This document shows positions 1 to 8,392 of a DNA stretch of 64,000 nucleotides, piece by piece (the first letter of the stretch is position 1; every line of letters begins with the position of its first letter). The stretch is taken from positions 21,266-85,265 of the forward strand of contig NZ_SOPW01000017.1 of assembly GCF_004402015.1 (NCBI RefSeq). The letters are read 5' to 3'. Both the position numbers and the translations under genes were made by a program. The notes under the pieces are model-generated. The model was not told where the DNA came from. It was given only the letters and a program-made list of their open reading frames with translations, and did no database searches. This DNA is from Filobacillus milosensis (GTDB lineage Bacteria > Bacillota > Bacilli > Bacillales > Alkalibacillaceae).

Positions 1-1578
1 ACCCAAATGTCTCACTTACTTGATGAACTGAACATTAATGCTGAGGATATAAAAGATGGGTCGGTTCAACTACCGGCATATAGAGGGTTACAGTTAGAAG
101 ATGCTGTTACTACCGGATTAAAGAAAAAGTACAGTAAAGCTTTTCAACAACTCATCGATGATATTAAAGCACCAAGTCAGGCAGAAGTGCCTTTACCCCA
201 GGCCTTAAGAGCTGATTTAAGAGAATACCAAAAGGTTGGTTTTCAGTGGTTAAAATCTCTCAGTCGATATCGTTTTGGTGGAATTTTAGCTGACGATATG
301 GGGTTAGGAAAAACATTACAGAGTATTGCTTTTCTTTTATCGGAATTAGAAGAGAACAAAGCATCTTCTAAGCCAGCTTTAATTGTATCGCCCGCTTCAC
401 TCGTTTATAACTGGCAGGCCGAGTTTGAGAAGTTTGCACCTACCATGAATGTATTAGTAATGAGCGGAAGCATTTCCGAGCGTCAAAAACTCTTAGAAGA
501 TATAAATGAATTTGATGTCGTGATTACGTCTTATCCATTAGTACGACAAGATGTTGAAGACTATCGTCACCTGGAATTTTCAACATTAATCATGGATGAA
601 GCACAAGCTATCAAGAATCACTTGACGAAGCAAGCTAAAGCGATTCGAGCAATTAAAGCTACCCAACGCTTTGCATTAAGTGGTACACCGATTGAAAATT
701 CTTTAGATGAATTATGGTCGATTTTTGATGTGATATTACCTGGATTTTTCCCAAGCAAAAAAGAGTTCAGAAACATGGACCAACATCAAGTGTCTAAAAT
801 GAGTCGACCGTTTATTTTACGTAGGATTAAACAAGATGTTCTAACTGAACTGCCGGATAAAATCGAATCGGTACAACACTCCGAACTAACTATGGATCAG
901 AAGCAATTGTACTTAGGTTATCTTGATAAAATCAAATCCGAAACAGCAAGCGCTATATCAAATGAAGGTTTTCAAAAAAATCGTATGAAGATCTTAGCCG
1001 GGCTAACTCGTTTACGCCAGCTTTGCTGTCACCCATCCTTATTTATTGAGGACTATGAAGGTGAGTCGGGTAAAATGAATCAGCTTTTAGATATGATTGA
1101 TACAGCTCGTGAGAATGGGCATCGCATCCTTATTTTCTCCCAGTTTGCGAGTATGTTGAAAATCATTCGCGAAACACTGACTGATTTTGGACGTGAGGTG
1201 TTCTATCTAGATGGTCAGACACCATCTAAAAACCGTGTTGAGATGGTCAATCGATTCAACCAGGGTGAAAAAGAAATCTTCTTAATATCTTTAAAAGCCG
1301 GGGGAACTGGATTAAACCTTACCGGGGCAGATACCGTAATTTTATACGATCTATGGTGGAACCCGGCCGTTGAAGAGCAAGCAGCTGGACGTGCTCATCG
1401 AATAGGTCAAAAGAAAGTTGTTCAAGTTCATAGGCTGATTACTAAAGGAACAATCGAAGAAAAAATTTACGCCTTACAACAACGCAAACGTGAGTTGATT
1501 GAAAACGTCATTCAACCAGGAAAAACCATGTTCAGCAGCTTAAGTGAAGATGAAATAAGAGAATTATTAAATGTTTAA
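1..1578 (+). CDS. SNF2-family DEAD/DEAH-like helicase, C-terminal part (5' end outside window)
   Basis: Superfamily 2 DNA-dependent ATPase of the bacterial SNF2/Rad54 type, similar to B. subtilis YwqA. The reading frame is open to the first base of the window, so the ATG at position 7 is probably internal; full-length bacterial members carry several hundred more N-terminal residues, often with a SWIM zinc finger. Visible motifs, counted from the ATG at 7: Walker A DDMGLGKT near residue 97, Walker B-type DEAQ near 197, SGTPIEN near 224, and the helicase C-terminal block LKAGGTGLNLTGADTVILYD followed by GRAHRIGQ. All catalytic motifs are intact, so the enzyme should be an active ATP-driven translocase on DNA. 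The physiological role of bacterial members is poorly known; remodelling or repair is an inference. Confidence 0.93.
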   Translation, partial: TQMSHLLDELNINAEDIKDGSVQLPAYRGLQLEDAVTTGLKKKYSKAFQQLIDDIKAPSQAEVPLPQALRADLREYQKVGFQWLKSLSRYRFGGILADDMGLGKTLQSIAFLLSELEENKASSKPALIVSPASLVYNWQAEFEKFAPTMNVLVMSGSISERQKLLEDINEFDVVITSYPLVRQDVEDYRHLEFSTLIMDEAQAIKNHLTKQAKAIRAIKATQRFALSGTPIENSLDELWSIFDVILPGFFPSKKEFRNMDQHQVSKMSRPFILRRIKQDVLTELPDKIESVQHSELTMDQKQLYLGYLDKIKSETASAISNEGFQKNRMKILAGLTRLRQLCCHPSLFIEDYEGESGKMNQLLDMIDTARENGHRILIFSQFASMLKIIRETLTDFGREVFYLDGQTPSKNRVEMVNRFNQGEKEIFLISLKAGGTGLNLTGADTVILYDLWWNPAVEEQAAGRAHRIGQKKVVQVHRLITKGTIEEKIYALQQRKRELIENVIQPGKTMFSSLSEDEIRELLNV

Positions 1579-1688
1579 GTTTTGGTCTGCCTTTAAAGGT
1601 GGGCCATTTTTCTATATCAAAGAGTTCAATATTTTGGATAAATGTTGTATATTAGAATTTGTGAGTAAATCAACATTGGAGATGAATT

Positions 1689-2843
1689 ATGTCAGACCAA
1701 ACATCATTAACACCACTCAAAACCTTATTATTCGCGTTTCATGCAACAAATACAATCATTATTAGTTTCTTGCCCTTATATTTAAAGGAACAAGGATTAA
1801 GTGGATCAGAAATAGGTTGGGTCCTAGCAGTCGGACCTTTAGCAGCGATCATTTCACAACCCTTTTGGGGGTATATGAGTGATAAATATAAAACGATTAA
1901 AAAAATCCTTTTAATATGTATCTTTGGATTGATTCTATTCAGTTCCATTTTCTTAAACATGACGCTATTCGTACCATTATTGATTATCGGCTTTTTCTTC
2001 TACTTTTTTGCTACACCTATTGGTGGACTAGGCGATAGTTTAGCCCAAAGACGAGCAGATGATTTAGAGGTATCATTTGGAACGATTAGAACTTGGGGAT
2101 CTATTGGATTTGCCACATCTTCACTTGTCATTGGACAAGTATTAGACATGTTTGGCGTTGAATATATGATTTGGCCTTATTTAGGATTTGCCTTAATAGC
2201 CTTAATCGTCACATTCAGATTGACAGATGTTGAGGCGACTAAAGATCCCGTTAAACTAAGTGATGTTAGAACACTTTTTCAGAATAAGCCGTTTATGCTT
2301 TTTCTATTTTTCATGATGTTTCTAACTATTGCGCATAGAGCCAATGATAGTTTTATTGGTCTATACATCGAACAATTGGGCGGTAGTGCAAGCTTAGTCG
2401 GAATTGCTTGGTTCATAGGTGTCATGAGTGAAGCTTTAGTTTTCGCATTGGCTGGACGCTGGTTTAGAAAGTACCACACAATCATCTTTATTATAATCTC
2501 TGGTATCCTATATAGCTTTAGATGGTTTTTATATGCTTATGTCGATGAATATTGGATCGTCATCGCGTTACAAGTATTACACGGTGTGACATTCGGAGTT
2601 CTATATTTAGCATCACTAGATTACGTAACCCGCTTAATTCCAAAGCTATTACAGTCTTCAGGTCACTTAATGTTTTACGCGACCTTCTTTGGAATCTCAG
2701 GCATTATCGGGTCCTTAATCGGTGGAGCACTAATCGATGTATACGGTGGAAGCACTCTATACTTTGTTATGGGGTGTATTGCAGTAACGGGTACCGTTCT
2801 CTTAACCATTTATCATATCTTGCCTTATGGGAAGAAAGCTTAG
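1689..2843 (+). CDS. MFS transporter, MFS_1-like/sugar or nucleoside permease type
   Basis: Integral membrane protein of 384 residues with about 12 hydrophobic segments, the usual size for a major facilitator. The early part has the MFS loop 2-3 signature (QPFWGYMSDKYKTIKK), and the overall pattern resembles the LacY/nucleoside-H+ symporter-like group that includes B. subtilis YwbF. The start is set by the Shine-Dalgarno GGAG about 8 bases before the ATG. It lies 110 bp downstream of the SNF2 gene on the same strand but has its own leader, so co-transcription is uncertain. The substrate cannot be read from the sequence. The gene is followed by a five-copy phased repeat and a terminator shared with the convergent gene. 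Confidence 0.88.
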   Translation: MSDQTSLTPLKTLLFAFHATNTIIISFLPLYLKEQGLSGSEIGWVLAVGPLAAIISQPFWGYMSDKYKTIKKILLICIFGLILFSSIFLNMTLFVPLLIIGFFFYFFATPIGGLGDSLAQRRADDLEVSFGTIRTWGSIGFATSSLVIGQVLDMFGVEYMIWPYLGFALIALIVTFRLTDVEATKDPVKLSDVRTLFQNKPFMLFLFFMMFLTIAHRANDSFIGLYIEQLGGSASLVGIAWFIGVMSEALVFALAGRWFRKYHTIIFIIISGILYSFRWFLYAYVDEYWIVIALQVLHGVTFGVLYLASLDYVTRLIPKLLQSSGHLMFYATFFGISGIIGSLIGGALIDVYGGSTLYFVMGCIAVTGTVLLTIYHILPYGKKA

Positions 2844-2858
2844 AGTAGATGATAGAAG

Positions 2859-2955
2859 AGGCAAATATTTTTTTGAAATAAGCAAATAAAATTTAAAAAT
2901 GAGCAAATAAATTTCAAGAATAAGCAAATAAAATTTTAAGAAAAGCAAATAAGTG
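2859..2955. repeat. Phased intergenic array, core AGCAAATAAA, 5 copies, 21-bp period
   Basis: GCAAAT occurs at 2861, 2882, 2903, 2924 and 2945, exactly 21 bp apart. The three central copies read AGCAAATAAA; the spacers between cores are AT-rich and not conserved. The array starts 18 bp after the stop codon of the MFS gene and ends just before the terminator hairpin, so it lies between two convergent genes. Its architecture (five copies, 20-21 bp) matches two other arrays in this window whose core sequences differ. Confidence 0.85.
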
Positions 2956-2962
2956 AAACGTA

Positions 2963-2995
2963 AAAAAGGAGAGCGAACCCCGCTCTCCTTTTTCT
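2963..2995. terminator. Rho-independent terminator, bidirectional
   Basis: An 8-bp stem GGAGAGCG/CGCTCTCC (2968-2988) with a 5-base loop is flanked by an A-run on the left and a T-run on the right. It can therefore stop transcription of both the MFS gene (+) and the convergent GOLPH3-like gene (-), whose stop codon is at 2996. Confidence 0.9.
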
Positions 2996-3682
2996 TTATG
3001 AACTTGATGAAGAAGCTGCTGCGGCTGCACCGACACTTGCGATAATAGCTGTATTCATCGCATCAATCGCTACAGAAACTGCCTTACCATGAGGATTATT
3101 CTTCATAATATGTTTAATCTTCTTTTTAACATCCTTATATTCTTCTTTTGTAAACAACGTTTTTGCGAGTTCACAGGCATGTAAAAGTCCGATTAATACT
3201 ACCGTTCTTTCACCTTCAATTTTTTCATCAGACCGAATAGCCTCTTTAACTTTTGCTCGTATCGCATTTTCTTTACCTGTGTTTTCAGAAGGGTATACCT
3301 CTTTAGAGAAAACGAATAACACTTTTTGTTCCTCTTGTTTTAAGATTCCTCGTTCGATCAGGCGATCAATATACCCTTGATGTTTCTTTTTCCATTGAAT
3401 ATGGCCTCCAAGCTTGGTCACCCAATGTTTCATACTGCGTGGCTTACCTTTATCCTTCTCCTTCATATATTGTAGCGACTCATTTAATAATTCATCTCCA
3501 GAATCATCTTGATCTAAGAAAATCACTTTTTTATTTTTATAATCGATACAACCATTTAAAGCTAATTCCATTAAAATGGCACCAGCTAAACCAAAATGGA
3601 TCGATGAAGAAGTGGACATGCTCATCTTCCCTGTTTCATCATCTAAAGCAATAAGTAAAAGTTCTTCGGTTAGAGTTAACAT
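2996..3682 (-). CDS. GPP34 (GOLPH3/Vps74)-family protein
   Basis: A 228-residue protein whose N-terminal half (TLTEELLLIALDDETGK, then an SIHFGLAGAILMELAL segment) matches the GPP34 fold of eukaryotic GOLPH3/Vps74. Those proteins bind phosphatidylinositol-4-phosphate and cytoplasmic tails of Golgi glycosyltransferases. Bacterial members occur mainly in actinobacteria and some Firmicutes, and their function is unknown. The C-terminus is distinctive: a helix rich in small residues ending in Ala repeats and five serines. There is no signal peptide or membrane segment, so it is probably cytoplasmic or peripherally bound to membrane. A Shine-Dalgarno (GGAGG) precedes the ATG. It is the sole gene of its unit, ending at the shared terminator. 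Confidence 0.85.
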   Translation of the reverse strand: MLTLTEELLLIALDDETGKMSMSTSSSIHFGLAGAILMELALNGCIDYKNKKVIFLDQDDSGDELLNESLQYMKEKDKGKPRSMKHWVTKLGGHIQWKKKHQGYIDRLIERGILKQEEQKVLFVFSKEVYPSENTGKENAIRAKVKEAIRSDEKIEGERTVVLIGLLHACELAKTLFTKEEYKDVKKKIKHIMKNNPHGKAVSVAIDAMNTAIIASVGAAAAASSSSS

Positions 3683-3728
3683 ATAGGGCCTCCTTTACGT
3701 TATAAAAACGAATATGTTTCTTTAAATG

Positions 3729-4757
3729 TTATCCATTTCTAATCTGGTCTAGAACCTTTTGGTTTTCATGACCATCTAATCCAGTTGGTAGATCTTCATG
3801 AAGTTGATCATTTGCTATATATTCATAAATTTCTTTTAGGTAAGGATCAAAAGCAGCGAAATACCCTGAAGCGATTTTAGTTAGCTGTTCAGGTACTTCA
3901 ACTTGTGTGAATTGGACTTCTTCAAGTTCTTCATTTGCAAGCCCTACTCTTAACCTTTTATCATCCTCTAAAACTATTGTCCCTTCAGTCCCGTAGACTT
4001 TTAAATTCGATCCTAAACTATGATTCACACCGGTAAGAACTTGAATTGAAAAGGTCGACCCATTTTCTAAAACACCTTGAAGTAAAAATCCGTCGTCTGC
4101 ATCACGCTTTTCACCATCACCTTCGGGCACATGAGTGGCTAACAATCCATTCACTTGCTTCACTTCACTTCCGGTCAACCATCTCATGCAATCGATTAAA
4201 TGAGAACCAATGGCACCAAGCATACCTCCAGACTGATCTTTTTTACCTAACCAGCCAGGCTTAGATGTTTTAAAACGCTGATATAAAGCCATCGACATAT
4301 GATATTCAAAATGAAGGATGTCTCCTACTTTATTTTGGCTAAGCAATTCATTCACTTTCTGTCTGCCAGGTAAGAATCGCCATTCGAAATCTAATAATAG
4401 TTTTCGATCATTTTCTTCTGCAATACGAACAAGCTCTTGTGATTCTTCACTATTCACTGTAAAAGGTTTTTCACAAACTACATCAACGCCGTTCTCTAAC
4501 GCAAACTTAGCCATCTCATGGTGAAGTGTTGGCATTGAACTGACGAATACAAGGTCCAACTCTTCATTAAGAATCATTTCTTTCCACTCTTTATAGTGAT
4601 TAGGCATACTATTTTCATTATGTATGGTTTCAGGTAACTCATGACGTTTCATGGTAGCTACTGCAATCACTTCCATATTGGGCTGTAAATTTATTATAGG
4701 TAATTGAACTTTGAGGCCAAACCCTCCGCCAATCACGCCTACTTTTAATTGTTTCAT
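3729..4757 (-). CDS. Gfo/Idh/MocA-family NAD(P)-dependent oxidoreductase
   Basis: A 342-residue dehydrogenase. The N-terminal Rossmann fold starts with VGVIGGGFGLKVQLP (GxGxxG-like nucleotide-binding loop), followed by the family signature CEKPFTVN near residue 96, whose Lys is the usual catalytic or binding residue. The C-terminal half is the alpha/beta substrate domain with GGMLGAIGSHLIDCMRWLTG, which supplies the His/Asp typical of the active site. Members oxidise or reduce sugars, inositols and related polyols; the substrate here is unknown. An AGGAGG-type ribosome site sits 8 bases before the ATG. It is a single-gene unit with no transporter or sugar kinase beside it to suggest a pathway. 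Confidence 0.92.
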   Translation of the reverse strand: MKQLKVGVIGGGFGLKVQLPIINLQPNMEVIAVATMKRHELPETIHNENSMPNHYKEWKEMILNEELDLVFVSSMPTLHHEMAKFALENGVDVVCEKPFTVNSEESQELVRIAEENDRKLLLDFEWRFLPGRQKVNELLSQNKVGDILHFEYHMSMALYQRFKTSKPGWLGKKDQSGGMLGAIGSHLIDCMRWLTGSEVKQVNGLLATHVPEGDGEKRDADDGFLLQGVLENGSTFSIQVLTGVNHSLGSNLKVYGTEGTIVLEDDKRLRVGLANEELEEVQFTQVEVPEQLTKIASGYFAAFDPYLKEIYEYIANDQLHEDLPTGLDGHENQKVLDQIRNG

Positions 4758-4840
4758 AGATGTTCCTCCTTTAATTGTTTGAATTATCTATAAATCTATA
4801 TTGACACAATCCTTATCATGGAGCAATTATGCAACATTAA

Positions 4841-4868
4841 AAAGCCCCCAACCATTGAGGGCCTTGAC
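4841..4868 (-). terminator. Rho-independent terminator of the Cys/His-rich gene
   Basis: Read on the minus strand, GCCCTCAA-TGG-TTGGGGGC forms an 8-bp stem (one G-T pair) followed by TTTTT. It begins within 5 bases of the stop codon of the gene at 4868-5224. Confidence 0.88.
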
Positions 4869-5224
4869 TAATAATCCACATAATAAACGCAGCACACTTT
4901 TTTGACTTTCTTTTTCTTAGGTTTCCAATCGTTACAACCACAATCACAGTCGTGGTGATGATAATCTTTTTTACACTTTCTCTTTGGCTTCCAATCATTG
5001 CAACCACAGTCACAATCATGAAAGCAATCCCACTCCCATTTTTTCTTATGTTCCCAATCTTTGTGGTGGATATCTTTCTTCTTATGACACGGATGATCAT
5101 GATGGATGTCTTTTTCCTTACATTTTTTCCTACAATGACATTCGCCACAACAGCATTTGTGATAACCAAGAAGCTGATTTAAAAAATAATTATACTCTTC
5201 TCCCTTGCCACAAAAGCCACACAT
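4868..5224 (-). CDS. Cys/His/Lys-rich small protein with tandem repeat, probable spore-coat protein
   Basis: A 118-residue protein with exceptional composition: about 17 Cys and 16 His, with Lys, Asp and Trp making up much of the rest. It opens with MCGFCGKGEEYNYFLNQLLG and has a CCCGECHCRKKC cluster. It ends with two near-identical copies of HDCDCGCNDWKPK(R/K)K, the second followed by a CC-Tyr tail. No signal peptide or membrane segment. Such Cys/His-dense repeats suggest metal binding or disulfide cross-linking, as in spore coat and exosporium proteins; this is inference, and I recognise no named family. The start has a GAAAGG site 7 bases upstream. It is followed by its own terminator and lies next to a cupin gene with a sigma-K-like promoter. 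The overlapping open frame in another register (4837-5169) is a shadow. Confidence 0.72.
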   Translation of the reverse strand: MCGFCGKGEEYNYFLNQLLGYHKCCCGECHCRKKCKEKDIHHDHPCHKKKDIHHKDWEHKKKWEWDCFHDCDCGCNDWKPKRKCKKDYHHHDCDCGCNDWKPKKKKVKKVCCVYYVDY

Positions 5225-5333
5225 AAGGCATTTCCTTTCTTTAATAGATTATATAATCAATATATTAGAGTTAATAGTTTTGGACACGGCCATGTGGAAG
5301 AGAAATTTTCATTTATAAGCTTAATACGAACTT

Positions 5334-5915
5334 CTATTTAATACGAAGCTCCCTCTCATTTTTGTTACTATGATGCTCTTCTGCTGCCATTGCATCAGCT
5401 TTTGTTTGATGAACAGTTCCAAAAGGATGTTCAGGGGGACCATATATCGAGTAAAGTTTTAAAGGTTGATGTCCCGTATTAATCAAGTTATGCCACTTAC
5501 CTGCAGGGATCATAATAGCATCATCATCAAATACAGGTTTACGGAAATCTAAATGATTTTCACTATCCCCCATCATCACAAGACCTTGACCTTCCTCGAT
5601 TCTAATAAATTGGTCGGTATCTGGATGTTGTTCCAACCCAATATCTTCACCTACACCTATACTCATCAATGTAACTTGTAAGTAATCTCCAGTCCATATT
5701 GCTCTTCGAAATTCGTCATTTTGTACAGTTGCTTTATTAATATCAATGACAAATGGCTGCCCTCCAAAGTCCTGAATACCTTTTACGGCATTGGCATTAT
5801 TGTTCGGCATATTCATATACGGCTGAACCCATTGATGATTGTTCCAGTTATTATAACCCCATTGCTGTTGCATTGGGCTTCCCCATTGGTTTTGACGCCA
5901 AGGATGATAATACAT
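5334..5915 (-). CDS. Cupin-domain protein with Asn/Gln/Trp-rich N-terminus, likely spore-associated
   Basis: Cupin of about 193 residues. The first ~45 residues are low-complexity and rich in Trp, Asn, Gln and Pro (MYYHPWRQNQWGSPMQQQWG, then an NMPNNNANA run), as in spore coat proteins. The rest is one cupin barrel: motif 1 is HPDTDQFIRIEEGQGLVMMG, motif 2 includes PAGKWHNLINTG, giving His/Glu/His metal ligands, although spacing is slightly altered. The ATG at 5915 is preferred over the one 24 bases upstream because GGGAGAAG lies 7 bases before it. A sequence matching a sigma-K promoter lies 35-62 bases upstream. Possible roles are a structural coat protein or a metal-dependent isomerase or oxygenase; the sequence does not decide. 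Confidence 0.8.
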   Translation of the reverse strand: MYYHPWRQNQWGSPMQQQWGYNNWNNHQWVQPYMNMPNNNANAVKGIQDFGGQPFVIDINKATVQNDEFRRAIWTGDYLQVTLMSIGVGEDIGLEQHPDTDQFIRIEEGQGLVMMGDSENHLDFRKPVFDDDAIMIPAGKWHNLINTGHQPLKLYSIYGPPEHPFGTVHQTKADAMAAEEHHSNKNERELRIK

Positions 5916-5949
5916 AAGATCTTCTCCCTTCATTTCCATTAATTCACTT

Positions 5950-5977
5950 TATCTTATGCATTGGCCTAACTATGTGT
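5950..5977 (-). promoter_or_regulatory. Sigma-K-like promoter of the cupin gene
   Basis: On the minus strand AC (5977-5976) is followed after 17 bases by CATAAGATA (5958-5950). This fits the B. subtilis sigma-K consensus AC-N16/17-CATAnnnTA exactly. It lies about 35 bases before the chosen start, a sensible distance. Prediction from consensus only. Confidence 0.55.
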
Positions 5978-6035
5978 AAGTCGTAACAATAATATTGGGC
6001 GGAAAACTATAGATTCTTTTCTCATTAAACAAAAA

Positions 6036-6083
6036 AATAGTTCAACCGGAGGCAAAAGCTCTCCAATTGAACTATTTTATATT
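6036..6083 (-). terminator. Long rho-independent terminator of the putP unit
   Basis: AATAGTTCAACCGGAG pairs with CTCCAATTGAACTATT over 16 positions (one G-T) around a 9-base loop. On the minus strand the hairpin runs into seven Ts after the stem. It ends transcription of the symporter gene, which stops at 6099. Confidence 0.88.
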
Positions 6084-6098
6084 AATTATTAATTTGGA

Positions 6099-7607
6099 CT
6101 ATGAATTCGCAACCTCACGCGCTTTATCAAATTCTTCTTGAATTTCAGCTGAAGGCTCACGACCAAGTAAACTTACAATAATCGCTACGATCGCTGCTAA
6201 AGCAAAACCTGGAACGATTTCATATAAGTCACTAGGTACATACATATCCCAAATCACTACAGTAACTGCACCAGTGATAATACCAAATAGTGCTCCATTA
6301 CGAGTTAAACGCTTCCAGAATAATGACAGGAGAATGATTGGACCGAATGATGCACCAAAACCTGCCCAAGCATAGGCTACTAACTCAAGTACTAAGCTCT
6401 CGTTTAATTTAGCTATTAATAAAGCTAATAGAGCAATCACGACTACTGAAATACGTGCTACCCATACCAATTCTTTATTTGAAGCACTCTTTCTAAAGAA
6501 ACCTTTATAGAAGTCTTCTGCTACTGCTGAAGATGATACTAGTAACTGAGAGTCTATTGTACTCATAATCGCTGCTAGAATTGCTGCTAGTAAAATACCT
6601 GCAACAACAGGATGAGTTAATAACTGTGTTAATGCTAAGAATACTGTTTCTTGGTCAGCTAAAACTCCACCTGACATCTCAATTCCACGTTCAGCTAATT
6701 CAGCTGATACATCAGCAGTTGCAAGATAGGCATAACCTGCGATACCTACAAATACAGCACCAAATAATGATAGGACCATCCAAGTCATACCAATAAAACG
6801 AGCTTTTGGTACATCTTTAGGTGTACGTAAAGCCATAAATCTTACTAGTATATGTGGTTGACCAAAGTAACCTAAGCCCCATGCAAGTGATGAAATAATT
6901 CCAATTGTACTAACACCCTGGATCATTTCAAGGTTCTTTCCGTCTGTTAAATTACCAACGACATTTACCGCTTCACTCCAACCACCAGCATTTTGAACAG
7001 CGATGATCGGTAAAACAATAAGTGCTAAAAACATTAAAATACCTTGAATAAAATCAGTCCATGATACGGCGATAAAACCACCAAGGAATGTATAACCAAT
7101 AATTACAATACTACCAATAATAAGTGCACTGTTTGGAGATAATCCGAAACTACTACTAAATAATTTCGCTCCACCTACAAGACCAGACGCAGTATAGAAT
7201 GTAAAGAATAATAGAATAACAGCTGCAGACGCTACACGTAATGAACGTGAGTTGTCTCTAAAACGCTGCTCGAAAAAGTCTGGAATAGTAATCGCATTGT
7301 TTGAAACCTCTGTGTAAACACGTAAACGCTTAGCAACAAATTGCCAGTTTAAATAAGCACCAATTGTTAAACCTACGGCAATCCAAGCTTCAGCTAGACC
7401 TGAGATATAAATCGCACCTGGTAGTCCTAAAAGTAGCCAACTACTCATGTCAGACGCACCAGCACTTAATGCCGCTACACCAGGACCTAATTTTCGTCCG
7501 CCAAGAAAGTAATCTGATAGATTGGTAGTTAACTTATAACCTATAAGACCTAGGGCAATCATACCAACTATGTAAACTATAAACGTAACTAAAGTAGCTG
7601 TATCCAT
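6099..7607 (-). CDS. putP: Sodium/proline symporter
   Basis: Sodium:solute symporter (SSS) family, 502 residues with about 13 membrane segments, the usual PutP/OpuE length. The pattern DTATLVTFIVYIVGMIALGL at the start, then SDYFLGGRKLGPGVAALSAGASDMSSW (split over the first loop), GLPGAIYISGL and the sodium-site region around IISSLAWGLGYFGQPHILVRF are characteristic of PutP. It imports proline with sodium for nutrition or osmoprotection; OpuE and PutP cannot be told apart by sequence alone. In B. subtilis opuE lies close to gatCAB; here gatCAB is 10 kb away. Its ATG overlaps the stop codon of a 36-codon upstream gene by one base, so translation is probably coupled. Confidence 0.95.
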   Translation of the reverse strand: MDTATLVTFIVYIVGMIALGLIGYKLTTNLSDYFLGGRKLGPGVAALSAGASDMSSWLLLGLPGAIYISGLAEAWIAVGLTIGAYLNWQFVAKRLRVYTEVSNNAITIPDFFEQRFRDNSRSLRVASAAVILLFFTFYTASGLVGGAKLFSSSFGLSPNSALIIGSIVIIGYTFLGGFIAVSWTDFIQGILMFLALIVLPIIAVQNAGGWSEAVNVVGNLTDGKNLEMIQGVSTIGIISSLAWGLGYFGQPHILVRFMALRTPKDVPKARFIGMTWMVLSLFGAVFVGIAGYAYLATADVSAELAERGIEMSGGVLADQETVFLALTQLLTHPVVAGILLAAILAAIMSTIDSQLLVSSSAVAEDFYKGFFRKSASNKELVWVARISVVVIALLALLIAKLNESLVLELVAYAWAGFGASFGPIILLSLFWKRLTRNGALFGIITGAVTVVIWDMYVPSDLYEIVPGFALAAIVAIIVSLLGREPSAEIQEEFDKAREVANS

Positions 7608-7717
7608 TACTTATCTCCACGCCCCTTCAACATTGAAATTAATGACAGAATAACTACTAATGACATTGGCACAAAAAGCCAAAACCATGTCCAAAAAGAT
7701 AGACTGTACTCTTCCAT
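7607..7717 (-). CDS. 36-residue single-pass membrane peptide, probable symporter accessory protein
   Basis: A short frame not normally called by length filters. It starts with ATG behind an excellent AGGAGG (6 bases upstream) and encodes MEEYSLSFWTWFWLFVPMSL, continuing through a hydrophobic stretch to a KGRGDK tail. That gives one membrane helix with an acidic outside end and a basic cytoplasmic end. Its TAA shares its last A with the ATG of putP (TAATG), a classic coupling arrangement. Small accessory proteins encoded directly before SSS-family symporters are known from genome annotation, and this fits. Role in assembly or regulation of PutP is inferred. Confidence 0.82.
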   Translation of the reverse strand: MEEYSLSFWTWFWLFVPMSLVVILSLISMLKGRGDK

Positions 7718-7894
7718 TTCAATTCCTCCTTTTTTTTAAAAGCTATTTTCTTATTTTACACTAAAATTCCGACAATTCAAATTTTGCTTGTCTTGTAAAG
7801 AGTTTATTCGGTGAAAAAAGAATTATGATAATTGTCCTATTTTCGCTTTTAATCGTTAGGACGACATCGTTTTTTAAGCTTTTTCATAAAAATA

Positions 7895-7927
7895 AAAGAC
7901 CCAGTTAATGAACTGAGTCTTTCCAAG
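7895..7927 (-). terminator. Rho-independent terminator of the NUDIX gene
   Basis: AAAGACCCAGTT-AATG-AACTGAGTCTTT forms a 12-bp stem with one G-T pair; on the minus strand it is followed by TATTTTTAT. It lies 13 bases past the stop codon at 7940. Confidence 0.85.
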
Positions 7928-7939
7928 AAAAAATGTGAT

Positions 7940-8392
7940 CTATAATAGTTTCATGTTCCAGTTTCCATCTCGTCGGTCGTAATGGAATTCACTTAAATAA
8001 TCTGACTCAAAAACCTTGAACATATGTTCAAAATCACTTGCTAATGAATAGTCTTTCAATTGCTCCTTATGAATCCAAAAGACATTACCCTCATCTGAAG
8101 ACGTCAATTCACCTTCATATTGCTCCGATTTATAGAAAAAGACGATATATCGTTCATCATTTTTAGTCTGAAATTGTTTGACGCCGCAAAGTTGAGGCTG
8201 TTTTATTACTAAACCAGTCTCTTCATAAACCTCTCTAATCACTGATTCAGAGAATGATTCTTCTTTTTCAATATGCCCGCCAGGAAACGTAATCCCTGGC
8301 CAATTGGAACTCACTCGATCTTGAACTAAAATATGATCTCCATCATAAACCATGCACATATTCGTTAAAATAGCTTTCTCACTTTTCCCCAT
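7940..8392 (-). CDS. NUDIX hydrolase, 8-oxo-dGTP diphosphatase-like
   Basis: About 150 residues with a complete NUDIX box, GGHIEKEESFSESVIREVYE followed by ETGL, which fits Gx5Ex7REUxEExGU. The N-terminal strand MCMVYDGDHILVQDR is typical of MutT/YtkD-like proteins. Members cleave nucleoside diphosphates linked to another moiety, often oxidised dGTP; substrate is not certain. The frame extends upstream to a GTG at 8407, but nothing like a ribosome site precedes that; the ATG at 8392 gives the usual MGKSEKA start, although its own site (GTGAG, 10 bases away) is weak. Single-gene unit. Confidence 0.85.
   Translation of the reverse strand: MGKSEKAILTNMCMVYDGDHILVQDRVSSNWPGITFPGGHIEKEESFSESVIREVYEETGLVIKQPQLCGVKQFQTKNDERYIVFFYKSEQYEGELTSSDEGNVFWIHKEQLKDYSLASDFEHMFKVFESDYLSEFHYDRRDGNWNMKLL

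Noticed and set aside
1571..1765. 64-codon frame overlapping the end of the SNF2 gene and the start of the MFS gene
   Set aside because: Overlaps both real genes in another frame and has no ribosome site.
2859..2955. Array taken as a short CRISPR
   Set aside because: The conserved core is only about 10 bp, spacers about 11 bp and AT-rich; no cas genes. Same for 16554 and 26245.
4837..5169. Second frame of 110 codons over the Cys/His-rich gene
   Set aside because: It overlaps the better frame and runs through its terminator; its Ile/Val/Thr-rich product is an offset reading of the repeats.
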